Shown here: positions 35,604 through 47,430 of the stretch, piece after piece
Layout of the letters: the number at the start of each line of letters is the position of its first letter
How positions within the stretch are numbered: the stretch's first letter is position 1
Assembly (NCBI GenBank): GCA_011947345.1
Contig: JAAVTG010000565.1
Coordinates: forward strand, 460,429-524,428
Length of the DNA: 64,000 nt
Direction: 5' to 3'
DNA from: Phytophthora quininea
Taxonomy: Eukaryota > Oomycota > Peronosporomycetes > Peronosporales > Peronosporaceae
The notes under the pieces: generated by a model
What the model was told of the DNA's origin: nothing
What the model saw: the letters and a program-made list of their open reading frames with translations, nothing else
Databases searched by the model: none
Made by a program: the position numbers and the translations under genes

Positions 35604-35797
35604 CACGCACTTGGTGTTGCATCGACATATCCACTAGAGTAAAATAAAAGCGCTACGAAGAAAGCGAAAGCCATTAGAATACTGGAGCAACTTCGCTGTC
35701 AATGGTAGCAGCACAACTGTAAGACTTCAACGACTTCGACCACTATATAAGTGTTCTTCGGCTTAAGTACGAGCGACTCCCCGTTATAAAGGCCCCG

Positions 35798-36634
35798 ATG
35801 GACAGCAGTATGGCCGTCGACCGGCGCAATGTCCCCGACGAGGTAGCCGCAGCGCTGACCGTCAAGGTCGGCGAGGTCTCGCGCACGTCTCGCAAGCACC
35901 TGTCCATCGTGAGCTTCCCGTTCCTGCTGTCCGAGGGCTTTGACGTGTTCTGCGCCAAGGCCAACTCGTGCTGCGCCCGCGAGCTGCAGAACTTCCGGGG
36001 CGAGGCCCACGTGCGCACCGACCCAGCGCTCTACATGCGGCCGGGCGCGCACTCCAAGCAGGCGGAGCTGGTGCCACTCACACACAGCAACTTTGAGGCG
36101 CGCGTGGCCCGCAGCTACCGCAACTATCTCAAACGGAAGGCCGTTGAAGCCTTCCAGTGCGAGGTCTACGTCTACGTGCAGAGGGCCAGCGACCTGCAGC
36201 CCAAACGGCGACGCCACAGAGCGTCGACAGTGGGGGACCACGTGCCGTTGCAAACAGAGTTCGTGCAGGACAACCGGATCCCCGGTGGTGATGTGAGCGG
36301 TGCAGTGATCAGCACGGCGGACCCAGGCTTCAACCAAGAGGTGGGGGTCAAGAGGAAGAGAGCAGTGGTGCAAGCTATCCAAGCAGAGGAAGTGGAGATC
36401 CAGCGACAGCTCTATCAACCGTTGCGGACGCAACCAGTGGAAGGCTACCGCTCGGTTCGGATGATCCTCAACGGAGCAGTTGTACCCGTGCAGGTCAATG
36501 TGCAGGACCTGTTCGCGTGCATCACGGGGCTGCAGCAGCAACCGTCACCCGCGTCGACGATCAGCGAAGAAGGGATCAAGGACTCTGACAATGGTGCTGA
36601 GGTATCCCATGCGACGGCGTCCGACGAGATTTAG
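35798..36634 (+). CDS. Uncharacterised protein (278 aa)
   Basis: An uninterrupted single-exon frame starting MDSSMAVDRRNVPDEVAAA. It is mixed alpha/beta in composition, with a Cys pair (SCCARELQNF) near residue 55, two basic clusters that could act as nuclear signals (QPKRRRHRAS near 140; GVKRKRAVV near 190), a conserved-looking RMILNGAVVPVQVNVQDLF near 230, and a Ser/Glu-rich tail. No signal peptide or membrane segment. I recognise no family. The long frame with no breaks and the ordinary codon use support a real gene. The coding start is about 195 bases after the RING gene's stop, on the same strand. No function is proposed. Confidence 0.6.
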   Translation: MDSSMAVDRRNVPDEVAAALTVKVGEVSRTSRKHLSIVSFPFLLSEGFDVFCAKANSCCARELQNFRGEAHVRTDPALYMRPGAHSKQAELVPLTHSNFEARVARSYRNYLKRKAVEAFQCEVYVYVQRASDLQPKRRRHRASTVGDHVPLQTEFVQDNRIPGGDVSGAVISTADPGFNQEVGVKRKRAVVQAIQAEEVEIQRQLYQPLRTQPVEGYRSVRMILNGAVVPVQVNVQDLFACITGLQQQPSPASTISEEGIKDSDNGAEVSHATASDEI

Positions 36635-37123
36635 TTTGTGTAGTGGTAAGTCAGTTGGGCCGTTGGTGATAGCAGCGATCAACGGGCAAACCATGCAGCG
36701 TGCATCACTCTATCGCATATATTGAGCGCTTGCTTTTCTACATATGTACTTGCTACTGCTACTACTCGTATCTGTGGATGCGTGCTTGCGTTTCTTTTCT
36801 TGTGTCTTCGAGCTCGTCCAGCAGGCTTCATCTTGCGGTCTTCCGACTTCAATCTTAAGCTTTATCTTCATCGTCTGCTTGCGGGCTTGATTCGTGTCCT
36901 CGAAGGCAGACGGGAGGCGCGAGCGGGCGCGAGGCCAAGTCGTGGCAATTCAAATCAAAATATCATACCCATGCAGTCGAGTCGAGCTGCATGCTCTGGG
37001 GGCTATGTCACAATCCAAAACTCCAGAAATGCAAATGCAAAATGCAAAATGGCGACGGAGCTGAGCGCAGACGGAGGTGAGCGAGGAACCTTCAGGTCTC
37101 CGTGGCTCCTACCCACGTCTCGC
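36635..37123. other. Intergenic region between convergent genes
   Basis: Holds the two 3' flanks. No gene, repeat or RNA structure was seen. Confidence 0.5.
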
Positions 37124-39190
37124 TTAGTACTCGGGAGGCGGCAGACCCGAGGCGTCAAAGCTGCTCCACGACGACCCTGAATCTCGTCTTGGCGGACGCG
37201 AGCCTGGCGTCGACGATCTTTTGTCCTCCATGCTCTTCAAGTAGCGAAACTGTCCGGGTGGCTGCATGTACGGGTTCTGCTGCTGCTGGTGCATCTCGTA
37301 CTGCAGAGGATGTGCTGATCCCCGGAGCCTTGGTGCTGGAACGCGAATTGACCACCCGCACCTCGCTGCAACTGCATTTGATGCTGCGGGACAAAAGTCG
37401 GCTGCTGTTGAGCTGGAGGAGGCTGAGGCTGAAATGGGTGGTGCTGTTGCGGAGCTTGGTGGTGTTGATATTGCTGTTGGTATTGATGTTGAATTTGCAA
37501 CTGCTTCTCCATTGACAGGGGTGGCTGCGGCACTGGGGACGAAGCTCCGAAGTCGCCTCCGTATCCTGAAGCACCTGCAGCAGCGGCGGCAGCAGCAATC
37601 TGGGCCGTATTGCTCTCCACCGTGCGCAAATCACTTTGACCATGAGCGAACCGGCATTCCTCCTTCGTGTAGTTGCAATTCCCCTTCAAAAGTAGTAGCA
37701 CAGCTCTGTCTTGTAGCTCTGCAGCCGTGGCGTTGCTGCTGGAATAATCGGCTGGTTCCCTCCACTTCCGCTTGAACTTCCATCACGGAGATCGCTCACT
37801 CCATGAGCCATGGGGCAGTCACGACGCGACTTGGGGCATGTACCATTTTCGTACGCTTGGCAAAGGCGAGTCTTGTAATTCGGTCCGTGCTTTCCGCTGC
37901 TGCCGCCACTAGCAGAACCGCTAGGTCGCACGAGATCGCTTTCACCGTGAGCAAACGAGCAGGTGCGTCGGGTTTTATTGCACTTGCCCTGCATGTAGTA
38001 CATGCAGATTTCCGTCTTCCAGTTGCTCGAGGAGCCCGGTGGAGGACCACTGGCCCCACCTTGGCTGCTGCTCCGGTGCAAACCTGTCTTGCCGTGTCCG
38101 AGTGAAGTGGATCGTGTCGGTGATGGTGACGCCATCCCTGTCAAGTTACCGCTGGTGCCCTCGGCTCTTCCGCTGGACGCCGAAGGATTGAAGCTCGGGT
38201 GGCTGTTCAAAATGTACTCAATCGCTGCCGACTCCTGCCCCTCGAATTGCTGCAAGATCGCCTCCAGTTCTTCGACAGAGACCGTGTCAAAGAGCTCAGA
38301 GAGCATGGACAGCTTCAGCGGCGACACGGAGGTCGTCTCCAAGCCAACCGTCGAGACCAGTCTCCCACTGTCGTCCTGGCTGGTCTCTTTCAGTTCGTCA
38401 TGCCCGTCTCCAAGCTCACTGACGTCAGACTTGCCCTGTGTCTGTTCCACTGTTGGACTAGTCGACAGCTCGATTTCCGGCGCTGGGGCTGATAATGACA
38501 AGGACTTCATTTCGGTGGCAGGGATCGGAGGAATTTTGTCCTCGCCGAGATTATCGTCGGCAAAAGGTCGAGCATGTTTTGGAGTGACTTGAGGTGAGTC
38601 CAGCAATGACGACGGCAAAAACTGGCCCATTAGCGTACTTCGCAGCGTGTGCGAACTCGACGACGGTGATGGAGGCTCGTCGTCGTCGCCAGCTTGGTCC
38701 CCTTCGCTCCTTCCTGGCTGGTAAAAATTAAACGCCATGAGATTTGAGCCACCCGAGCCTCTTCCGGTGACACCGGCGGCACTGGTGCCCCCGAGCCTGC
38801 AAGAGGCTTATCCGGAGAACTCCACGGATTGTCGGGCTTCTCCTGCAGTGAAGGCGATTGCGGCGAGCGCCCGCCGGATCCGGAGTCGTCGCCACTGCGG
38901 CGTACACTGCGTCGCAGCTCCTTCACTTCGTTCTTGGCGTCGATGAGCGCCAGTCGCTCGCTGACGAGCTCTCGCTTCAGTTTGGAGGACAGCGTGCTGA
39001 AAAGCGCGATGCGCTGCTTGGACAAGCGCTGCTCTTCCCGCAGCTCCTCCACAATGCGCTGCAGCTCGTGCACTTGCAGCCGCGAGGCCTGCAGCTCGCG
39101 CAGGATGCGGCGAACGCTGTCGCTGAGCTCGCCGCGCTGTTCGTCGACGTCCTTGGGCACTTGCAGTTGAACGTCGCCGCCTTTCTCCAT
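37124..39190 (-). CDS. Coiled-coil protein with three CCCH zinc fingers (about 689 aa)
   Basis: Likely RNA-binding protein. The N-terminal 110 residues are a coiled coil (SDSVRRILRELQASRLQVHE, EELREEQRLSKQRI). A low-complexity Ser/Pro region follows, then a CUE-like helix set (VSVEELEAILQQFEGQES, AIEYILNSHPSFNP). Three fingers come next, all C-X7-C-X6-C-X3-H: CMYYMQGKCNKTRRTCSFAH, CQAYENGTCPKSRRDCPMAH, and a third starting CYYF. The tail is Gln/Pro-rich with QYEMHQQQQNPYMQPPGQF and ends GLPPPEY. The gene falls into four frames because single bases are missing at 38752-38754, 37688-37691 and 37320-37323. Each repair joins a family-consistent continuation; the third finger is only complete after the second repair. 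The Met at 38738 would otherwise be taken as a false start. An exon upstream may splice onto it (see the next entry). Confidence 0.82.
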
Positions 39191-39302
39191 CTACATAGCC
39201 ATGTTCACAGCAACAGCAGGGCAAATCAATCAGTCCGCTGTGGAATGCAAAATGCGCCGGAACCACCAGCAACCGCGCCAAAAGTTGACGTTGGCGACAT
39301 GG

Positions 39303-39786
39303 CTAACTATTGGCTGGTCCGCCCATCGGCGGTATCCGGGAAAGTTCAGAAAGCAATCTCAACTGCGCCGTCGAGGACATTCTTACCCAGGCCAAGTTGC
39401 TGCTCGGGTCGACACCATACTCGAGTCCGATGTCCGACACGACCTGCAGGCAATCGACACGAGGGAAATGCGTTAGCGATTTAGAATCTGGAAAGAAAAT
39501 GGCGCTGGCGGCAGCGACTGGCGTGCGGCGAGGCCGTTTGCGATGCCTCTCAGCTCCGCGGCAACAGCAACCAGCAGCCAGCGGCCTTGACGCAGCTGTA
39601 CGGACCTGCACGAGCGACGACTGGAAGGCTTCGTTGATCTGCGCGGCCACGCGGGTGAGCAGCTCGCCCGTCTGGGGCGGCGCTGCGACGGCCGCGGCGT
39701 GCGACGCGCGGTCAGGGTGCTCTGCGCCGGCGTCAACGGGCGCAGGCTCTCTGGGGCTCGGCCTTCGGCGAGCCCGCGGCTGCCAT
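39303..39786 (-). CDS. Putative small gene or 5' exons upstream of the CCCH gene
   Basis: From a Met at 39786 (MAAAGSPKAEP) an Ala/Pro-rich stretch leads to a helix PQTGELLTRVAAQINEAFQS. A likely intron (GTCCGT... to CCTGCAG, about 39605-39444) joins it to VVSDIGLEYGVDPSSNLAW. After that either the frame runs on to a stop at 39303, or a GTAAGA donor at 39386 splices to the AG just before the CCCH gene's first Met, which would make these exons part of that gene. Two single-base frame slips are needed in the first part. I recognise no family. The evidence is the protein-like helices and the consistent splice signals. Confidence 0.35.
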
Positions 39787-41186
39787 GTCGACTAGCAGGG
39801 CGGCCTTGGGTGGGCAGCCGGCGGTCTGGCAAATGCGCGGGGTTGGGCGGCGCGGCGGCAAGTGGGAAGGCAGCCACTTTGGCAGTTTGGTGCTGCGGCG
39901 GACAAGACGGTGGCTCTTTTGCAGAGCCTCGGCTCCTGAGCGGCGCGGGCGGTGGCTCTTCTGCCGATTTCGAGATGCTCGATTGCAAACACAAAGCGAG
40001 ACTCCAACTCGGGCTCTGGTCCACCACCGACCTGGCCCCGCCTTCTCCGATGAGCCCGAACCGCTTTGCCTCGAGGCCCCGGCATTTTTAAAACGGTTCC
40101 TAATTCTATAGTGGTCTAGATCCTAAAAGGGGGCAATCGGAGGGCATTCGGAGGAGGTTCTGATGCTCCTCAAGTGCCGTTCTAATGCCACCCCTGGTTT
40201 TAATGCCCTCCAAAAACGACTCGAGAAAAAACGAGTTTTTTCCTCTGGATTGTGGATTGTTTTTGTGTGTCGCTGTGGATTTTAGAGCGAAAATATCAGG
40301 TCGCTAAAAAAGGAGCGAGGGGGGACCAAGCAGCGCCAATATTTTTAGAGCCCGCGGCGGATATGGCTCCCGAAGGCGGCCATGTCACGTTGCCAGAGCT
40401 CTATTTTCCCTCAGAACGCTCGCGAAACGCCACGTTCCAGCCAGCGGGCCAAATTAGATCCCTACGACGAGGCATCCTGTCCGCGCTTGCTGCAGGTGGA
40501 CAAGGCAACCATCCCACACTGTGCCAGCGCAGTCAGTTCTTCTCGGGCAGTAGGGTTCCGTCACAGATGGCGAGGACAAGTGCAATGTGCATTGTCATAG
40601 ATATTATACACGTTGCAGCTGTCGGATCCTCCTGCATTCAGCTCGTTGTCGGCGTGAGTGAAGATCGCTTACTTTTTTGCTGGAAACGCTTAAAAAAGAT
40701 GTGATTTGAAGAGTCCGCTCGCTGCAAGTGTTGATTTTTGTCGCAGTATGGATGGTTGAACGGTGGTTTAGACTCAGGAGCTTTCCCGAAGAGCATGATC
40801 ATACCGTTGCGCTAGATTGATTGTGTCTCGAGTGAACAGAGTGCAAAAAGAGACTGCGCGGATATGGCATGTCCACAGTGAAACCGCTGACTTTCCTCCG
40901 GGTTTCCCCGAAGGAACTAAAATTTGCCCGTACAGCCTCGTTTGGCAGTGTACGTTATCGCTGCTTGCTCTAGTAAGATTGTCTTCGTCGTGCAAGTTGC
41001 GCACTAAGCATCGAAAAAATGATAAATTTAAAAATGTCCTTTTCAGATGGACAAAACTTTTCTTGCGATTAGTACAATAAATTCATTTCTTTCAATTGAA
41101 AACTGTATAAATACTGGCAATTTGTGCTACGATACTTGCTACTACACTTGGATTGGTGGAAATTAGTGTCTATCTTGACGTTGAAG
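39787..41186. other. Intergenic region
   Basis: GC-rich at the left, AT-rich to the right. Frames on both strands mirror each other and show no domain. A perfect 10-base inverted repeat lies at 40139-40148 and 40202-40211. Nothing else is seen. Confidence 0.45.
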
Positions 41187-43032
41187 TTACTGCACACGAA
41201 GGCTTGGGTGACCTCCGCGTTTTCGGTCTTCGCGAAGACTCGTAAGAATACTAGACACTGAAAGGCTCCTGCCGTACACTGCATAGACTTTGTCGATCGC
41301 CGTGTCACTCGTGTATCCAGAACGCACCAGACTTGCTATTACGTCCCAGAAAGGCTTTCGTCTGGAGTACGCGAACTTGTTTGCTCCACGCTCAGACCGA
41401 GAAAACTCCTTCGCCGCTTTCAACCCGGCGAGACCAAATTGATATTCATGCCAAAGCTCGAATAGGTCTTTTGGTCGCTTTGACATCCGGGGAGTAGATG
41501 ATAGGCGCTGTTCAACAGCAATCTCGCCGCTATGTTGTGCGTGGTGCTCACGACTAGCTTGGCGGGGCAAGGGACTTCCTGCAAGCTGACGTAAAATTGC
41601 CTGGATCTTTTGTAGTTTTCTGTGGGATTCTTGTCTGTTCCTGACAACTTCATTCATTATATCTGTCGTTCGATGTTGTGATGCTAGCAGTTGCGAATGT
41701 AGAGCAGCAAATTCACGACGCGAGCCTTCACCTCCACCTCCCGATGCACAAGAATTTGGACGGTTAGTGGTGGCTTCTTCATCGGCAATGGCCACAAGGT
41801 TGAGGTGAGATCCATCGCCAACTACGTAAAATGTTTCCCGATCTACAGGATTAAGTTCGACATTACCGCCGGTCGTTTTGTAACCCTGAATCACTCGTTG
41901 CTTTAGACGATCTGGAGGCAAGACAAAATCGCCATCGCTCTGCTGTAAAGCTGCCCATAGTAACGGCAAAGCCAATGTCTTGGCGATCGCTTCACCCATA
42001 TGACGTTTGACATTGGGAGCGATCTCATTTACAAGTAACCTGGTGTCGATGCCGTTTATTCCTTCCCTCACTCTGTAGAAGCATGGTCCAAGTGGTCCGG
42101 ACAGAGCTGCTGCTGTACACGCATCTGGGTACGGCTGAGTAGTGTCGATATAAGCATCCACAACATCTTTACGCATTCGCCACCTCCCTCGCCGGCTCAC
42201 ATTATCTTTCGTGAAGCCGCATCGAGTGCAGTATGTGGTGGCACCCTTCCGAAGACTGTGCGTTCCTAATATTCCAGACTTAAGCTTCTTGAAGCCGGGG
42301 GGTCCTGCAAAACACGCCGCACAACACGATCGCCGTCATTTGGATTTCCATAGACGAACTCCGATTTCATCGAGGTTGCAGTGGTCTCGATGTACACAGC
42401 TAGGTTAAGGAGAGCGCACATTCGGGGGTCCAAGCTTCCAAACAATATTTGCACTGGAGCATCGCGCTCCTCTGAAATGTTCTTTGACCAGCGAACTTGG
42501 ATGAGCAACGTCAGCGGAAATTGCGTGTTGGCCGAGAAATTGTCAAATTTTAACTTCATCATGTCATCTATTCGAGCCACGATATGCCACTGTAGTGTTA
42601 GTACACTGCCGATCATGTACTTAATTCCATTCCGCTCTTGGTCCATCCGTACAAGCTCCAACAAATTCACAAATTCGTCAAACTCAATTGCTCGTCGAAC
42701 ATCAAACCGCTTCACCTTTTTGATAAGTTTGTTGACAGCGTCTGAGCGAGTAGGATTTCCTTGCTCCGAGACGAGATCCCACGTCGCATTGACCCGGGGT
42801 ATGAACGAGGAGATCGCCTTTTAGCGAATTCAAGCGTGCTGGACCTGGCGTTAACAGGCTTGGCGTCGTCGCTCGGCTCGGGCTCTCCATAAGCTCTTTT
42901 GTTCATCCAGCGGCAAATATGGTCTGGCGTTATCTCCAATAGCGACTCCATCGTGAAGGTGTGATCCGTGGCGTAGGTAGAATCGTCCTTGAACGACATG
43001 AACTTCACCAGCTCGGCCTTGTAGCGATTCAT
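41187..43032 (-). CDS. Crypton tyrosine recombinase with GCR1_C-like DNA-binding tail (about 615 aa)
   Basis: Transposase of a Crypton element, which moves by tyrosine-recombinase cut and rejoin. From MNRYKAELVKFM (43032) an N-terminal SAM-like part ends near VKRFDVRRAIEFDEF. The catalytic core follows: first Arg in HIVARIDDMMKLKFDNF, the His-x-x-Arg box in GTHSLRKGATTYC, and the nucleophile Tyr in VVDAYIDTTQPYPD. After a linker comes a GCR1_C-like domain (DLFELWHEYQFGLAGLK; YSRRKPFWDVIASL), found in other Cryptons. The ending is REDRKRGGHPSLRVQ. Two single-base losses, at the six-G run 42297-42302 and the four-T run 42819-42822, break the frame. With them the length is 1848 bases with no other lesion, so the recombinase may be functional. 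No introns are apparent. Confidence 0.86.
41187..43032 (-). mobile_element. Crypton transposon, coding part; ends not located
   Basis: Cryptons lack terminal inverted repeats and make only very short target duplications, so the ends cannot be fixed from one copy. The element probably extends somewhat beyond the recombinase gene on both sides. Confidence 0.7.
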
Positions 43033-46000
43033 CGCGGCGCTCCGATGTTCTCTTGATATCCTGTACGGAAGTGACCTTTCGACGTTTGCAACTTTCGCTA
43101 ACTTGACCTTTGTATCAGAGAAGGTTGCAAAACTCTCCTAGCCTTGCCTCTGTTCTTGCAACCAAAGTTGTGAGTCGTACTGCTGTATTTTCCACGGTAT
43201 CAACCAACCTGGAGGCCAATACGGCCTCCGAAACACGGTTTTGGCAAATAGGCAAGGTCGATTTCTGGAAATACAACAACAGTTGCAAATGGACGGTAAT
43301 GTATAGGTGTTTTTTTACTAAACGTGGTGTGATCTACGAGAGTTTTAGTTGTGAAATACTGGGTATTAACAAGACCAAAAATGAGCGCTTCGTCACGGGG
43401 TCAAACTCAGAAAGGGACAGCACTACCTTGGACTGATTAAACTAACGCGCATGATACTCTGCTGGTTCTTGCGCTTCCTCGACTGCTTCTTGCACCGCAA
43501 AGTGACAGACCAGATTCTAGAATTTCTTATAGTGAAAAACATACAATAAATGTTCCAGTGATCGGTAACATTCTTTGTTGTGGTCACTGTAAGCCAATCT
43601 AGTCTACAAAGTCAAGCATTCCACATCTTCCAAGTCTGGAGGAATCCAGCACAACTACGTGTAGGCGGTGAGCTCCGTTTGTTGCTGTTCTTACAGGTGG
43701 TATATGTTAATGCCACTTCTGTAGTGAGACGTCAATCTTCAAGACCTGATCATGCGCTGGTTTTGGTTATTTATCAGCTAAAGACGGTATAGCATAATAC
43801 TAGTGGACAATAGTGCGCTTGTTACCTCTATCGAAACGTTGTAGTTCCCTCAGCTACAAAAGTGCCATTGGTCAAGCATAACAAGCAAGTCAAACGAACT
43901 AAGGACGTAGGAATCGTCTTCTCTGTCCAAATGTCTACTCACACATGGCCAACGACAAATGCTGCATTTCGATGGGGGTTCTTATTCACAATGAGCACCC
44001 GCACAGCAGATAAGCTCCGAAAAAGCAACGCCTGTACTTCTGCCGTGGATCTCCTCCATTAGTTGGCCTTCTAAGTTCTTTGCATCTGCTGCAGATCGTT
44101 TGGTGGCTTGGGCCGGCCAGCCGCAATGCTGCGGAATTTTGTGAGGAAATGAAACTTTATGCACATTTCAACAGCGCCTTCACGAAAGTTCAGGCTTTTC
44201 TACCACAGCAGCAACATCAATCATCGAATCATCACTCCCTCTCCTCCACGAGAAGCCACTTGAACTTTGACAGGCGTATCGAGCACACATAGGTGTTAAT
44301 CAGTGAACAACAATGGACTCGAGGTGCAAACTGTAGAGCTTCAAATGATCTGGAATTTTATCCAAGCCGTTCTTACGCGCCAAGATGTTTGTCTCGACCC
44401 GTGGCCCGCCGATAATTCCTATGTTTTCCCTCGGTGGCGAGCCGTTGCCAGCCAGCCACCATCACGAGTCCGTTGGCACAACATCTTCCCCCATGGTGGT
44501 GGTCTAGAAGGGCTGGACACGCCAAATGTGGATGGTTTCCTGGTACCGTCCTTTGTCGATGACTAGCACGCCATCAGTTCGAACGCTAAATACTCGGTAT
44601 GGTCGAGGATATCGATTGAACCAAGTCTGATCAATAATTCCACACTTTGATCATTTGTGAACGCGAGTTGTGAAATAAAGTTACCTGTGAAAACAAACGC
44701 CCGCCGCTAGACAGTTCGTATATTACTAGCACAATTGCTGACAGTCTCTTTATAAATGAGTGCGATAGCAACTGAAATGTTGCATCAATCGCCCCTCTTG
44801 CCAATGAGTGAGAAATATATCATTGCAATCAGAGCTCTCCATGTTAGTTTAATCGCTTCCCAGTACATTCCAACAAAATCTGGCGCTTCCTGTATACACT
44901 GATTTACAGTACTATGTAAGTTTCAAAGTTGAATTATTAAAATTATGATTAATCGCGATCCTTAGACTTTGCAAAACGACTGGACCGTGTTCTCCAGCAG
45001 AAAACGGATCGAGCTGCCATCGAGTGCGTGAAAGCGCTAAAGGAAGTCATGATGCTGCCACTTGTTGAAGGTTTTACTTTGTGGACGTGCTGATACATTA
45101 GATTACATCCTGTAATACTGTGCTGCATAAGCCCCATATCCATACGAATGTGGATCAAAAACGGTGACAAAAAATGGGAATTGATGAGTCGGTCGCGTGA
45201 GACACCACGGTATCTGAACGGTACACTTTTGGGTTGACATGAGGCATCCTGGCCGATGTTTCTTCCAACCATCCACTGTGTGGATCAGCAGTGAAAATTG
45301 ATTAAGCGGTTTCCTAAGCCTCACTACCAGTTGTCTTTTGCTCTACAAAAGAACTCGATGTTCACTGTACTCTCAATCTAAGTTTCGTTCCGCTTGCAAA
45401 ATAATGATATTACTGTTGGTACGTTCTCAAGGTGAAGTTCCAGTTGAGGGCATTGCTCCCAGCTTCTGTCCCAAACAAAGATGTACCTGTCTTTCTGCGT
45501 TTCTCAGCAGCGTGCGCGTGTGACATAGTGCATCGGAGTTCCTGGGGACATCACATTTGGACCCGGTCCAAGGAGTAATGAGCCCGGGAACATTCCGGAC
45601 CGGGGCGGACGCAATCCCGGTGGATCGACATATGGGTTCGGGAATGGGAACGGCCACGTTCTTCCAATCATCGTATACTATGCCTAAGTATGGCTCCCGG
45701 CATACTGAACGCAAGCTCTTCCTGAAGAGCCAGATGTTTCTGGGGCCATTGAATACAAGTCTAGATCATGGGTCATGGTGGAGTCAAGAGAGTAGTTGAC
45801 CCTTCGAGATAGGAAGGGTAAGTGCCCCGGTGTCTCAATGGGGAAGCGCAAATTCAGTCTCCCTTTTCCCTTCCAAATCACAAGCCGAACCTCTGCACGG
45901 TGCGGACCGCTGTCCTTTTGGAGACAAGGAGCGCGGTAACCCGGGACCACGCGTGAGGCTACACCAGAAATATTCCAATACTGTTCAGTTTACATTCCCG

Positions 46001-47430
46001 CGGGAGTTAGGCTCACCATATTGTGTGTTGCTAGAGCGCGGTCTGATCGCGCTCCGGCGCGGGTTTGCACATTTCATATCACTAGAGTCATCGCACCCGG
46101 AGTCTACAGTCCAATAGATCAGAGTTGTAACAAAGCTTTGTGAAGTGTTCCGGGCTGTGGAGAATTGAACTTCGCTGACCCTGCGTCTGTTCTAATACTG
46201 GGTCGTGCTGGCTGACAGAGGGTAATTGTTCCCCTTGTGCTGGTGCTGCTCGCTACCAAGCACGCAACTAACTTTTGTTTTGTACTACTTTCAACCTGTC
46301 CTCGGCTGCTTTCTGTCCAGACCCACAGTCCTTGGTGTAACGCAACACAGCAACGTCCGGTGTTTTCGTCTCGACTTCTGCATGCCGACACCCTGCATCC
46401 ACGTTGCATAAGTTTACATACAGGCCTTTTTTAGCTTTAACAGTGGTTGTGCTACACGATAGAGTGCATGCGCGTGCATCGTATACTTGCAGCGCTCTCC
46501 CTGCACTTGTCCGTCGCCAGTTGCTCGCTGTTCAGCATGACGGTTAAGGTGCTAGAGTAGGCATAATGTATAGAACCGCATATTTGACCGGACGTCACCT
46601 CACCAGTGCTTAAGCTCAGGCATGGGCATGCTGGATAGCGAACGAACTGGGCGCCAAAGCACACATGTTAGATTTGCGGGACGAGGGGCAGACGAGTATG
46701 CATCTGACGCAACGGGTTGTGAGGGTACATCAACGGATCATCGAGACTGTTTACGGTTTTTGTGAACATCGTCGGGTGTTGATTTGTTTTGATCGGTTCA
46801 AGGCGCCGCTCGATTGATGTTCGAACCAATTCAATGATGAAGCTCAGCACCCTTCACCCACTTCCTCATCTCCCGATCTGTATCCAACTCGGTACCCGCC
46901 CCAGCTACACGACATTCTCCCTATGCTGACTGCACGCTGTGTCCTGGTATGGGGATCGATAATCGCTACAGTGAATTTCCCGGACACGTATATTGAGGAG
47001 AAACTTGTGGAGTGGGTTGCTAAAGACCTGAGAGCCTCTTAGTAAACGCTACCAAACTTTCTCTGAGCTTGGGCTCCCTGAACCGTCGGCGGTTAGAGAG
47101 AACGTTAACTTGATCACCAACCACCGGCTCCGCATGGTCGAGTACGTGCAGTTTCTCTTCTAACGATGTGACATTCTAACTAGGGTGATCTTGTCTGTTT
47201 TTCGGCCCGTATCGTATTCTTTTAATTGATTTCGTCGAGTGGAACGTCAATTAGATGAAGCGTCCATGTCGATGCGCTTTCATTGGTGTCAAAAAGCAGT
47301 GAAAAGGTCCCTTGCCAACTGTCAGTAAATTTGCCAAAGTAGCTATACTACTCGCGAATTGCCTCAACTGTTTGAATGGAGGGAACAAGATCAGCCAGTA
47401 TTTTGGTATGAAACCGCCTACAATGAGAGG
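43033..47430. other. Gene-poor region with unidentified coding relics
   Basis: AT-richer than the genes to the left. Scattered open stretches (44303-44566 on +; 45427-45714 and 45684-45950 on -; around 47040-47165 on +, including TFSELGLPEPSAVRENVN) look like worn coding sequence, perhaps old mobile elements, but none gives a recognisable reverse transcriptase, integrase or transposase. No tRNA or tandem repeat was seen. Confidence 0.4.

Noticed and set aside
38630..39190. Stand-alone coiled-coil gene overlapping the CCCH gene
   Set aside because: One added base at 38752-38754 joins it in frame to the CCCH protein.
41187..42200. Separate gene starting MSRRGRWRMRK
   Set aside because: It is the C-terminal part of the Crypton recombinase; the HSLRKG box lies just upstream in the same frame and one missing base separates it from the rest.
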